A DNA stretch of 6,317 nt from Oscillospiraceae bacterium (GCA_003499325.1 DNIP01000017.1:1-6317); one strand, 5' to 3'; shown: positions 1 to 5,379, numbered from the stretch's first letter. The notes: generated by a model not told the origin, from the letters alone. Translations and numbers: made by a program.

Positions 1-113
1 CCTGCGCCCTCCGCCTTGTTATGCGTAATTCTCCGCTAATATCTTTTTAAAGTTTTTTATTGCTACTTAGTATGAGGGTTCTGACGTGGCAAGCTCAACT
101 GAATAAAATGACA
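1..113. other. AT-rich gap at left edge, no gene assigned
   Basis: Stop codons occur early in all three plus frames, and no start with a ribosome site is visible on either strand. The tail of a gene running in from the left could end here on the plus strand (in-frame stops at 37-39 or 48-50), but nothing identifies one. A weak leftward promoter-like pair (TTGAGC, 18 bp, CATACT) is too poor to call. Confidence 0.4.
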
Positions 114-143
114 GGCGCACGGACGATCATCCGTGCGCCTTTT
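114..143. terminator. Strong hairpin terminator between yfhO and the left edge
   Basis: Perfect 10-bp inverted repeat GGCGCACGGA (114-123) / TCCGTGCGCC (130-139) with a 6-nt loop. It lies 7 nt beyond the yfhO stop codon, so it most simply ends the leftward yfhO transcript. The run of four T (140-143) directly beside the stem is on the plus strand. In the leftward direction the hairpin is preceded by AAAA and followed only by the looser tract TGTCATTTTATT. It may therefore be bidirectional, also stopping a rightward transcript from a gene left of the window. Confidence 0.75.
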
Positions 144-146
144 ACA

Positions 147-3100
147 TTATGTTTTTTCTTTATGGTTAGATTTATTGGACTGAGCTTGTGCCGTGGGAGC
201 CGTTTTGTTATCGGATTTGCTATTCTCGTTGGGAGCCGTCTTGTTTGCCTTGAGCTTCGCGAAGATTTGCTCGCGCTTCGGCGCAAGGATGATCAGCGCG
301 ATAAAGATCGCGATAGCCAGCAGGGTACAGATCAAGCCGGGGATGAAGCCCTCGGGGATATACTTGAGCTCGATGTGATGGTCGCCCTTACTAAGCGGGA
401 ACGCCAGCATCGCGTCGCCCACGGGAGTGATCTCGGTTTCCTTGCCGTCGACATACGCCTTCCAGCCCTTGGAATAGGAGATCGAGGTGTAGAACAAGCC
501 GTCCTCCTGCGCGGTGATATCGCCCGCGATATAGCTGTCCTTGACTGTAGTCGCGGTCATGGTGGATTTGGAGAGCAGGTCATAGCCCTGCTTGAACAGC
601 TCGTCGTTGAACATCGCACAGTAGGAGGTGAGCGTGCCGGAGGAGCTGTTCGCCATGGTCGCGTGCAGGGTGATGGTATCGCCCTTCTTGACGTCGCCGA
701 CCATCATGATGAACGGTCGCTTGATATAGTAGCCGATCTTCTCCGCCCCGTTGACGCGGATCGAGATATTGTCCGTGCTGCCGGAGAAGTACGCCACCGC
801 GGTGCCGTCGCGATCGGCGACATAGTTGATATCATAGGAGTCGTTCGCCTGCGAGGAGTTGTAGGAGTAGGTGCCGCCGTTCGCCGCCTTGATCGAGGCG
901 CCGTTGGTAGCGGCGGTGCAGGAGGTGCTCGCCAGATACTGATAGATATCGCCGTTCAGTCCGGTGGTCATGCGGAACAGGTTATTCTGGTTGTCCATCG
1001 GATTCGTCGAGGCATTCTTGACGTTAAAGGTGCTCAGCGCGTTCTTCACCATGAAGCCCTGCGGCAGATAATACTTGTTCTGCAGCAGCTTGACGTTATT
1101 GCTGTGATAGATCTCATCCATATGGGCGGTGTCGAGGTACGCGCCGTAGGGGGTGATCAGGTATTTGATGTTGAGCATCAGGTTGGTGAAGGGGGAGCTT
1201 TCCTGATAGGTGTAGCGGTTGGAGGCGTCCCATCCGCAGATACCGAACTTCTCCATATAGATGGTGATATCCTTGTTGACCATCGAGTTGAACATGGAGA
1301 TACCGTCCGCGCCGATCAGGGCGTTATCGTTGAGGGAATGGTATTTGTTGACCTCGGTATGGGGCAGGTCAATGGTATTCTTTTCCAGATCATTGACCTT
1401 CTCAACGCAGCTGAGGGTATCATTACCGCCGAGCGGATAGCTTTTCGCGTCGGTAACACCAACGGTCTTGACGCCGCCCGCGGCAGAGAACAGACCCTCT
1501 ACCATCGCGAGGATCAAGAGCACGACGGACAGCACGACCTTGGTCATCTGGTGATTCTTGTTCATCTCCTTGGAGCTGATCAGCAGCGCCGCCGCCGCGG
1601 TCAACAGCAGGATGACGATGCCGAAGAAGATGTGAAAGGCGTTGCCCCCGTCCTTGCTGACAGCGGAGTTGATGATCGTGCCCGACGCAAAGATGATGAC
1701 CGCCGCTGTAACGCCGATGACCGAGACGCCGATCACCATTGCGATCCGCGGGATCTTGTTGCGCAGGGAGTACAGCAGTACCCATGCGGCGAGGATGCCG
1801 CCGATGAACGCCGACCAGAGGATCGGATCGACCTTTTGATTCTCGAAGATCGGCGAGAGCTTGACCTTTTCGCCGTCAAAATAGGTCGCGGCAATGCCGA
1901 GGTAGATTGCAAACGCGAGGATGCCGCCGATCACAGAGGCGAGCTTGAGGCTGTCGATGTGCATGAACACCCTGAACGCCATATAGATTAATAGGAAAGA
2001 ATACAGGAAGGAGAAGCGGTGCGGCAGCATATTGGGGAAGTGGAAGCCGTGCCACACATAATCGAGCTGACGGATGATGAAGCTGAGCATGAAGAACAGC
2101 ATCAAGCCGCCGCAGAAAACGCGCTCGCGGATCTTGATCTTGGAGCAGAAGAAGAACAGCAGCGCCAAAAAGATGACGAATACGCCGCAGTAGACGTTGG
2201 GCAGACCCTCCTTCTCCGTCGGCTTGATGAAAGCGACCGAGTTGGCGATAGTCTTGCCGATGCCCTCCAAGACGCCGCCGAAATCCGCCTTACTGCCGAT
2301 GTTGATGGCAAAATCCTTGGGGAAGGTATTCTTGGCGGAGTAGGTGTAATGCAGCGCAAAGTACGTCGGCAGCACCAGAACCGCCGACATCATGATCGAC
2401 AACAGGGAGAAGCCCGCCATCTTGAAGAACTGCTTGATCAGATCCTTCCAGCCCTTGAATTCCACGATGCAGTAGCCGATGGATACCAGCAGCACGAAGA
2501 TGCAGGTGAACAGTCCGATGTAGTAGTTCGCGAGGATGGACAGCGCCAGCGCGATGACATAGATGCGGAATTTACCCTCCCGCAGCAGCGCGAAGGTGCC
2601 CGCGATGACCAGCGGCAGCAGCGCGATGGTGTCCAGCCAAATGACGTTCCAGTAATAGCCCATGATGAAAGCGCACAAGGCGTACATGATGCCGAACGCC
2701 GTGATGGAGACGTCCTTGCGCTTAAAGGTGAGCTTGAGGAACAGCGCATAGAAAAATCCCGCCAGACCGATCTTGACGCAGGTGATGACATACAAGAATT
2801 CTCTGAGCTTATCCGCGGGAACCAGCACGGATAAGAAGTTCAGCGGACTTGCCAGATAATAGGACATCAAAGCGATATAGTTGGTACCGCCGCCGCTCTT
2901 CCATGTCCACAGCAGAGAGCCGCCGTGCTGGAGCTTGTCCTGGTAATCCACCAGGAACGGATAATATTGGTGCCACAGGTCGGTGGCGAGGATCTGGTTG
3001 GTGCCAAAGGGAGAAACGCCCGCGACCTTGAAAGCGAAGAACATCAGGATGAACGGGATGAAAAACGCCAGGAACAGGTAGACCCACACACCGTGGCGCT

Positions 3101-3176
3101 CCATGAAGGAGCCTTTCGCCAGGGTGGGAGCGTCCTTGGGAGGCGAAGCGGTCTTTGTCTTTATCTTAGCTGACAT
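147..3176 (-). CDS. yfhO: YfhO-family multi-pass membrane protein, probable GT-C-type glycosyltransferase
   Basis: The protein has 1009 residues and is recognised as YfhO family. Residues 1-29 are a basic cytoplasmic leader and the first membrane span is about 30-53. Next comes the family motif DLWHQYYPF (D66, Q70, P73) in the first outer loop, followed by roughly a dozen more hydrophobic spans to about residue 565. A large non-hydrophobic, probably extracytoplasmic domain covers about 565-942 and ends with the typical SKGWKAYVDGK segment (KGW at 903-905). The last span is 943-964, and a 45-residue K/N/A/T/Q-rich cytoplasmic tail follows. In Bacillus subtilis YfhO is needed for lipoteichoic acid glycosylation and is thought to transfer the sugar from an undecaprenyl carrier to the polymer outside the membrane. 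The ATG at 3176 is chosen because AAAGGAGAA (3181-3189 on this strand) lies just upstream. It is transcribed away from the family 2 glycosyltransferase and GtrA genes, its likely partners. The acceptor polymer and sugar cannot be read from the sequence. Confidence 0.92.
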   Translation of the reverse strand: MSAKIKTKTASPPKDAPTLAKGSFMERHGVWVYLFLAFFIPFILMFFAFKVAGVSPFGTNQILATDLWHQYYPFLVDYQDKLQHGGSLLWTWKSGGGTNYIALMSYYLASPLNFLSVLVPADKLREFLYVITCVKIGLAGFFYALFLKLTFKRKDVSITAFGIMYALCAFIMGYYWNVIWLDTIALLPLVIAGTFALLREGKFRIYVIALALSILANYYIGLFTCIFVLLVSIGYCIVEFKGWKDLIKQFFKMAGFSLLSIMMSAVLVLPTYFALHYTYSAKNTFPKDFAINIGSKADFGGVLEGIGKTIANSVAFIKPTEKEGLPNVYCGVFVIFLALLFFFCSKIKIRERVFCGGLMLFFMLSFIIRQLDYVWHGFHFPNMLPHRFSFLYSFLLIYMAFRVFMHIDSLKLASVIGGILAFAIYLGIAATYFDGEKVKLSPIFENQKVDPILWSAFIGGILAAWVLLYSLRNKIPRIAMVIGVSVIGVTAAVIIFASGTIINSAVSKDGGNAFHIFFGIVILLLTAAAALLISSKEMNKNHQMTKVVLSVVLLILAMVEGLFSAAGGVKTVGVTDAKSYPLGGNDTLSCVEKVNDLEKNTIDLPHTEVNKYHSLNDNALIGADGISMFNSMVNKDITIYMEKFGICGWDASNRYTYQESSPFTNLMLNIKYLITPYGAYLDTAHMDEIYHSNNVKLLQNKYYLPQGFMVKNALSTFNVKNASTNPMDNQNNLFRMTTGLNGDIYQYLASTSCTAATNGASIKAANGGTYSYNSSQANDSYDINYVADRDGTAVAYFSGSTDNISIRVNGAEKIGYYIKRPFIMMVGDVKKGDTITLHATMANSSSGTLTSYCAMFNDELFKQGYDLLSKSTMTATTVKDSYIAGDITAQEDGLFYTSISYSKGWKAYVDGKETEITPVGDAMLAFPLSKGDHHIELKYIPEGFIPGLICTLLAIAIFIALIILAPKREQIFAKLKANKTAPNENSKSDNKTAPTAQAQSNKSNHKEKT

Positions 3177-3209
3177 ACAATTCTCCTTTACATTTTTACA
3201 TACATATTT

Positions 3210-3238
3210 ATATTACCATCATTTACAGGTCAGGTAAA
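3210..3238 (-). promoter_or_regulatory. Predicted yfhO promoter
   Basis: On the minus strand, -35 TTTACC (3238-3233), 17-bp spacer, -10 TAATAT (3215-3210) preceded by TGG as an extended -10. The start would be near 3203, giving a leader of about 27 nt that includes the ribosome site. The spacer lies inside an imperfect dyad, TTTAC (3222-3226) / GTAAA (3234-3238), a possible operator. Confidence 0.55.
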
Positions 3239-3277
3239 CACTTTCTTGATATTTTTCAAAAAATTTTTTCATTATCA

Positions 3278-3306
3278 TTTACACGATGATGATAGTTTGG
3301 TATAAT
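3278..3306 (+). promoter_or_regulatory. Predicted promoter of the glycosyltransferase-gtrA operon
   Basis: -35 TTTACA (3278-3283), exactly 17 bp, -10 TATAAT (3301-3306) with an extended -10 TGG at 3298-3300. This is close to the vegetative sigma-A consensus. Transcription would start near 3313, with a leader of about 59 nt. The -35 sits inside ATCATTTACA (3274-3283), a 10-bp sequence also present at 3218-3227 beside the yfhO promoter. Confidence 0.75.
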
Positions 3307-3359
3307 AAAGTTTACGATGTGTCAAGATAACGAGGTATGGACAAAACCGTCTCATTTAC

Positions 3360-3366
3360 GGAGGTG
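3360..3366 (+). promoter_or_regulatory. Ribosome binding site that sets the glycosyltransferase start
   Basis: GGAGGTG lies 5 nt before ATG 3372. An alternative in-frame GTG at 3366 overlaps this Shine-Dalgarno sequence and so cannot be the start. The ATG two codons later is the supported one. Confidence 0.85.
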
Positions 3367-3371
3367 TGAAA

Positions 3372-4310
3372 ATGAAGCTGATCGATATTGTCGTTCCCTG
3401 TTATAACGAGGAGGAGGTGCTCCCTCTCTTTATCGAGGAGACCAATAAAGTCATCGCAACCATCCCTGACTACGATTTTCGCTATATTTTTATCAACGAC
3501 GGCTCCAAGGACAAGACCTTATTCGTGCTGCGTGAGCTTGCCGCCAAGTACAGTAACGCCAAGTATATCTCCTTTTCGCGCAATTTCGGCAAGGAGAGCG
3601 CCATGTACGCGGGTCTCGAGCATTCCACCGGCGATTACGTGATCGTCATGGACGCTGATTTGCAGCATCCGCCCGCGATGTTCCCGCAGATGATCGAGGG
3701 CGTGGAAGAGGGCTATGACTGCTGTGCGCTTTATCGCGCCAAGCAAAAGGGCGAGAACCCGATCCGCCAGATGATCTCGAAGATGTTCTTTGGCTTCCAG
3801 AATAAGATCTCCGACGTCAAAATGCCCGACGGCGCGGTGGACTACCGCATCATGTCGCGCCAGATGGTGGACAGCATCATCAGCCTGTGCGAGAAACAGC
3901 GCTTTTCCAAGGGTCTGTTCTGCTGGGTCGGCTATCAGACCAAGTGGATCGAATACCAGAACGTGGAGCGTACCGTCGGCACGACTAAATGGAGCTTCTG
4001 GAGCCTGTTCAAATACGCGCTCGACGGTATCACGAGCTTTTCGGTCACGCCCCTGCGCTTTATCGCGGTGCTGGGCTTTGTGATCTCGGCGCTCGCATTC
4101 ATCTGGATCATCATCACGCTGATCCAGACTTTGATCATGGGTATCGATGTGCCCGGCTATGTTACGACCCTCTGCGCGGTGCTGTTCATGGGTGGCATCA
4201 TCGAGATGTCCGTCGGCGTGCTGGGCGAGTATATCGGCAGGATCTATATTGAAAGCAAGGATCGCCCGATCTATATCGCCAAGGAAACCAATCTGGACGA
4301 CGACAAATAA
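3372..4310 (+). CDS. Family 2 glycosyltransferase, undecaprenyl-phosphate sugar synthase (CsbB/GtrB/DPM1 type)
   Basis: The protein has 312 residues, the usual length for bacterial polyprenyl-phosphate glycosyltransferases. An N-terminal GT-A domain (about 1-225) shows IVVPCYNEEE (6-15), INDGS (41-45) and the metal/nucleotide motif DADLQ (94-98), followed by HPP, VDYRIMSR (156-163) and the QRFSKG segment (176-181). Two membrane spans (about 230-256 and 263-288) follow, then the family signature GEYIGRIYIESKDRPIY (285-301). Such enzymes transfer a sugar from a nucleotide donor to undecaprenyl phosphate on the inner face of the membrane. GtrA-type proteins are then proposed to flip the product, and a GT-C enzyme uses it outside. 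The gene ends in tandem stops TAA TAG, 41 nt before gtrA, so the two are very likely co-transcribed. The divergent yfhO supplies the expected third component. The donor sugar (glucose, GlcNAc or other) cannot be decided from motifs. Confidence 0.93.
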   Translation: MKLIDIVVPCYNEEEVLPLFIEETNKVIATIPDYDFRYIFINDGSKDKTLFVLRELAAKYSNAKYISFSRNFGKESAMYAGLEHSTGDYVIVMDADLQHPPAMFPQMIEGVEEGYDCCALYRAKQKGENPIRQMISKMFFGFQNKISDVKMPDGAVDYRIMSRQMVDSIISLCEKQRFSKGLFCWVGYQTKWIEYQNVERTVGTTKWSFWSLFKYALDGITSFSVTPLRFIAVLGFVISALAFIWIIITLIQTLIMGIDVPGYVTTLCAVLFMGGIIEMSVGVLGEYIGRIYIESKDRPIYIAKETNLDDDK

Positions 4311-4351
4311 TAGTTGTATGGCGGGATACACTTGCCGCAAAGGAAGAACAT

Positions 4352-4888
4352 ATGGAAAAAATCAAATCACTGTTTATCAAATATAAAGAGATCATCATGT
4401 ATATCATCTTCGGCGTGCTGACCACGCTGGTCAACTGGGTGGTATATTGGATCATGGAGCCGCTGCTGAACGCGGCGATGCACGGCGATCAGGTCATCTG
4501 GACGATCTTCGGCAAAAATATCACGATGTCGATCCTTTCGATCTTCCTCGCGAACTTCATCGCGTGGGTCGCAGGCGTTGTCTTTGCCTTTGTGACCAAC
4601 AAGATCTGGGTCTTTGAGTCCAAGTCATGGCGCTTTGGGTTGGTCATGAAGGAGCTGTGGCTCTTTGTACTGGCGCGACTGATCACCGGCGTACTGGAAT
4701 GGTTCGGCGTGCCGCTGCTGGTCGCGATGGGTCTGAATCAGCCGCTGTTCGGCGCGGAGGGCTTTGTCGCAAAGCTGATCGTCAGCGTGGTGGTCGTTAT
4801 CCTGAACTATGTGTTCTCGAAGCTGATCATCTTCAGAAAGAAGGATAAGGACAAGCTCGAAGAATCATCAAAGGAATTGAATCAGTAA
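4352..4888 (+). CDS. GtrA-family small membrane protein (GtcA-like, putative lipid-linked sugar flippase)
   Basis: The protein has 178 residues with four hydrophobic spans (about 14-36, 57-82, 101-127 and 138-161), the GtrA-family layout. Family landmarks are the FGVLTTLVNWVVY segment in span 1, FVTNKIWVF (80-88, with N83, W86 and F88) after span 2, and NYVFSKLIIFRKK (152-164) at the end of span 4. A charged tail rich in K, D and E follows. Family members accompany CsbB/GtrB-type enzymes and are proposed to flip undecaprenyl-phosphate sugar; GtcA is required for teichoic acid glycosylation in Listeria and Bacillus. The ATG is preceded by AAGGAAG (4340-4346) at 5 nt. The region between spans 1 and 2 is somewhat longer than in minimal family members (about 36-56, including MHGDQVIW), a small loop expansion. 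The gene is the second of a two-gene operon. Confidence 0.9.
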   Translation: MEKIKSLFIKYKEIIMYIIFGVLTTLVNWVVYWIMEPLLNAAMHGDQVIWTIFGKNITMSILSIFLANFIAWVAGVVFAFVTNKIWVFESKSWRFGLVMKELWLFVLARLITGVLEWFGVPLLVAMGLNQPLFGAEGFVAKLIVSVVVVILNYVFSKLIIFRKKDKDKLEESSKELNQ

Positions 4889-4914
4889 ACAAAAGGCGCG
4901 GATCACCCCGCGCC
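4887..4914. terminator. GC-rich hairpin after gtrA, better oriented for leftward transcripts
   Basis: GGCGCGG (4895-4901) pairs with CCGCGCC (4908-4914) around a 6-nt loop, 6 nt past the gtrA stop. In the gtrA direction the stem is followed by CGTAGTATTG, with no U tract, so it is a poor intrinsic terminator, though it could protect the 3' end. On the minus strand the stem is followed at once by TTTTGTTT (4894-4887), a good terminator for leftward RNA coming from the small-peptide promoter. Confidence 0.65.
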
Positions 4915-4921
4915 CGTAGTA

Positions 4922-4950
4922 TTGACTTTATGATAAATCTGTTATATAAT
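4922..4950 (+). promoter_or_regulatory. Near-consensus promoter of a small antisense RNA
   Basis: TTGACT (4922-4927), 17 bp, TATAAT (4945-4950). It is the strongest-looking promoter in the window. No rightward ORF with a ribosome site follows, which points to an RNA product. The predicted start is G4957, 7 nt after the -10. Confidence 0.8.
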
Positions 4951-4956
4951 GTGAAC

Positions 4957-4988
4957 GTAGAAAGACAGCTTTGACTGTTTTGCTCTAC
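4957..4988 (+). repeat. Leader repeat shared with the peptide mRNA (copy in antisense RNA)
   Basis: GTAGAAAG opens the predicted RNA and folds with CTGTTTTGCTCTAC further on into a 5' hairpin. It is the partner of the copy at 5164-5191 on the other strand. Confidence 0.6.
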
Positions 4989-5020
4989 TTCCGTTTATAC
5001 TTGCTTAGAATAAGCGAAAT

Positions 5021-5060
5021 ATAACCGTCTTGTGTTGCAGCACAGGGCGGTTATTTCTTT
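5021..5060 (+). terminator. Terminator of the antisense RNA, overlapping the peptide stop codon
   Basis: ATAACCGTCTTGTG (5021-5034) pairs with CACAGGGCGGTTAT (5041-5054) over 14 bp with two G-U pairs, loop TTGCAG, then TTTCTTT. In the leftward RNA the two G-U pairs become A-C mismatches and the following tract is only ATTTCGCTT, so it should work mainly rightward. The stop codon of the small peptide (5053-5051) lies within the stem. Confidence 0.8.
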
Positions 5061-5131
5061 ATGTTATCAATGACTTTAGCAAGAGCTACAAGAAGTAATA
5101 CAAACGCTAACACGCTGTATACTTCAGCCAT
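5051..5131 (-). CDS. 26-residue single-span membrane peptide, putative type I toxin
   Basis: The peptide starts MAEVYSVLAF, continues as an unbroken hydrophobic helix (residues about 4-21) and ends in the basic DNIKK. A short hydrophobic span with a charged C-terminus is the common form of type I toxins (Fst, TxpA and BsrG classes), which insert in and depolarise the membrane. I do not recognise a specific family. ATG 5131 is preceded by AAAGGGGG (5148-5141 on this strand) at 9 nt, which can pair along all 8 bases with the 16S tail, allowing one G-U. The frame stays open upstream to 5236, but that ATG precedes the predicted transcription start (5191) and has no ribosome site, so the short form is preferred. 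The gene has its own promoter and an opposing small RNA. Alternatives are a KdpF-like or sporulation-type small membrane protein, but no kdp or sporulation genes are nearby. Confidence 0.62.
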   Translation of the reverse strand: MAEVYSVLAFVLLLVALAKVIDNIKK

Positions 5132-5140
5132 CGCAACTAT

Positions 5141-5148
5141 CCCCCTTT
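5141..5148 (-). promoter_or_regulatory. Ribosome binding site of the 26-residue peptide
   Basis: AAAGGGGG on the minus strand lies 9 nt before ATG 5131. It is the main evidence that this very short frame is translated and that translation starts at this ATG. Confidence 0.65.
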
Positions 5149-5163
5149 CGTTCACATAAAAGA

Positions 5164-5191
5164 GGTAAAACAGCCGCCGCTGACTTTCTAC
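5164..5191 (-). repeat. Leader repeat shared with the antisense RNA (copy in peptide mRNA)
   Basis: The minus strand begins GTAGAAAG, then CAGC-GGCG-GCTG (a small hairpin), then TTTTACC. It matches the plus strand from 4957 (GTAGAAAG, CAG, CTGTTTTGC) at about two thirds or more of positions. The copies are inverted on the DNA, so the two RNAs carry similar rather than complementary leaders. Confidence 0.6.
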
Positions 5192-5197
5192 ATTTTC

Positions 5198-5226
5198 ATT
5201 GTACCACACGAAGAGGGGTTGCACAA
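5198..5226 (-). promoter_or_regulatory. Predicted promoter of the small membrane-peptide gene
   Basis: On the minus strand, -10 TACAAT (5203-5198) has an extended -10 TGG directly upstream, and a weak -35 TTGTGC (5226-5221) lies 17 bp away. The start 7 nt downstream is G5191, and the RNA begins GUAGAAAG, the same 8 nt predicted for the antisense RNA. This mutual match supports both start points. The leader is about 60 nt long. Confidence 0.6.
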
Positions 5227-5266
5227 ACAACAACATTGTAACATGGTAAATATATACAACTCAGAC

Positions 5267-5307
5267 AGCTTTTTTTCTACATCGAAAGAGGAAAAAAAGC
5301 TTTTTTT
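5267..5307 (+). terminator. A/T-rich inverted repeat with T-run upstream of the ROK kinase gene
   Basis: AGCTTTTTTTC (5267-5277) and GAAAAAAAGCT (5291-5301) form a perfect 11-bp inverted repeat with a 13-nt loop, followed by T to 5307. It could act as a weak intrinsic terminator for rightward RNA. The right arm also belongs to a 16-bp palindrome, A7-GC-T7 (5292-5307), that covers the -35 position of the next promoter, so an operator or bent-DNA role is equally possible. Confidence 0.45.
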
Positions 5308-5323
5308 GATTTCTCTCATATGC

Positions 5324-5329
5324 TATACT
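5324..5329 (+). promoter_or_regulatory. Predicted promoter (-10) of the ROK kinase gene
   Basis: TATACT (5324-5329) is preceded by TGC, an extended -10. The position 17 bp upstream is an all-T hexamer (5301-5306), not a real -35, so activity would depend on the extended -10. The start would be near 5336, with a leader of about 44 nt containing the small dyad GGCGA-AA-TCGCC (5340-5351). Confidence 0.5.
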
Positions 5330-5379
5330 ATTTATATATGGCGAAATCGCCTATAAATAAACACCATCCGGAGGTTATT

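Larger units (their letters stand above)
4957..5060 (+). ncRNA. Predicted small antisense RNA, putative type I antitoxin
   Basis: The span is bounded by the promoter at 4922-4950 and a terminator at 5021-5060, giving an RNA of about 104 nt. Predicted structure: a 5' hairpin, GUAGA plus AAGACAG (4957-4968) folding onto CUGUUUU and UCUAC across loop CUUUGA; a small hairpin GCTTA/TAAGC (5003-5007/5011-5015); and the terminal 14-bp stem. It has no convincing coding capacity. Its 3' part is complementary to the last codons and 3' region of the small membrane-peptide gene on the other strand. It is complementary to that mRNA along its whole length if the mRNA reads on to the hairpin at 4895-4914. 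Convergent, 3'-overlapping antisense RNAs of this size are typical of type I antitoxins such as RatA of Bacillus subtilis. Expression and function are inferred. Confidence 0.65.

Noticed and set aside
60..1991. 643-codon open frame on the plus strand, antisense to yfhO
   Set aside because: It has no ribosome site. Its product is a low-complexity mix rich in D, R, V, G and H with no recognisable domain, as expected from the complement of a gene with G/C-ending codons. The opposite strand encodes a clear YfhO protein with family motifs.
2019..2834. 271-codon open frame on the plus strand, antisense to yfhO
   Set aside because: The product is dominated by E, Q, D and R, which is the complement of hydrophobic membrane-span codons. 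There is no ribosome site or homology cue.
3519..4340. 273-codon open frame on the minus strand over the glycosyltransferase gene
   Set aside because: It is a shadow rich in H, D, R and A. The plus strand carries the complete GT2 motif set and a strong ribosome site.
4931..4975. 14-codon rightward frame overlapping the antisense-RNA promoter
   Set aside because: It starts upstream of the predicted transcription start, lacks a ribosome site and contains the -10 box.
5132..5236. 61-residue version of the small membrane peptide starting at 5236
   Set aside because: Its ATG lies upstream of the predicted transcription start (5191) and covers the promoter. It has no ribosome site, and the extra residues are not like a signal or membrane segment.
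5243..5359. 38-codon rightward frame ahead of the kinase gene
   Set aside because: It has no Shine-Dalgarno sequence, its product is A/T-driven low complexity, and it runs through the kinase promoter.
4889..5379. CRISPR array, tRNA, riboswitch or insertion-sequence remnant in the 491-bp gap
   Set aside because: There are no regularly spaced repeats, no tRNA-like cloverleaf, no known riboswitch core, and no transposase remnant or terminal repeats with target duplications. The repeats present are explained by the convergent RNA locus.
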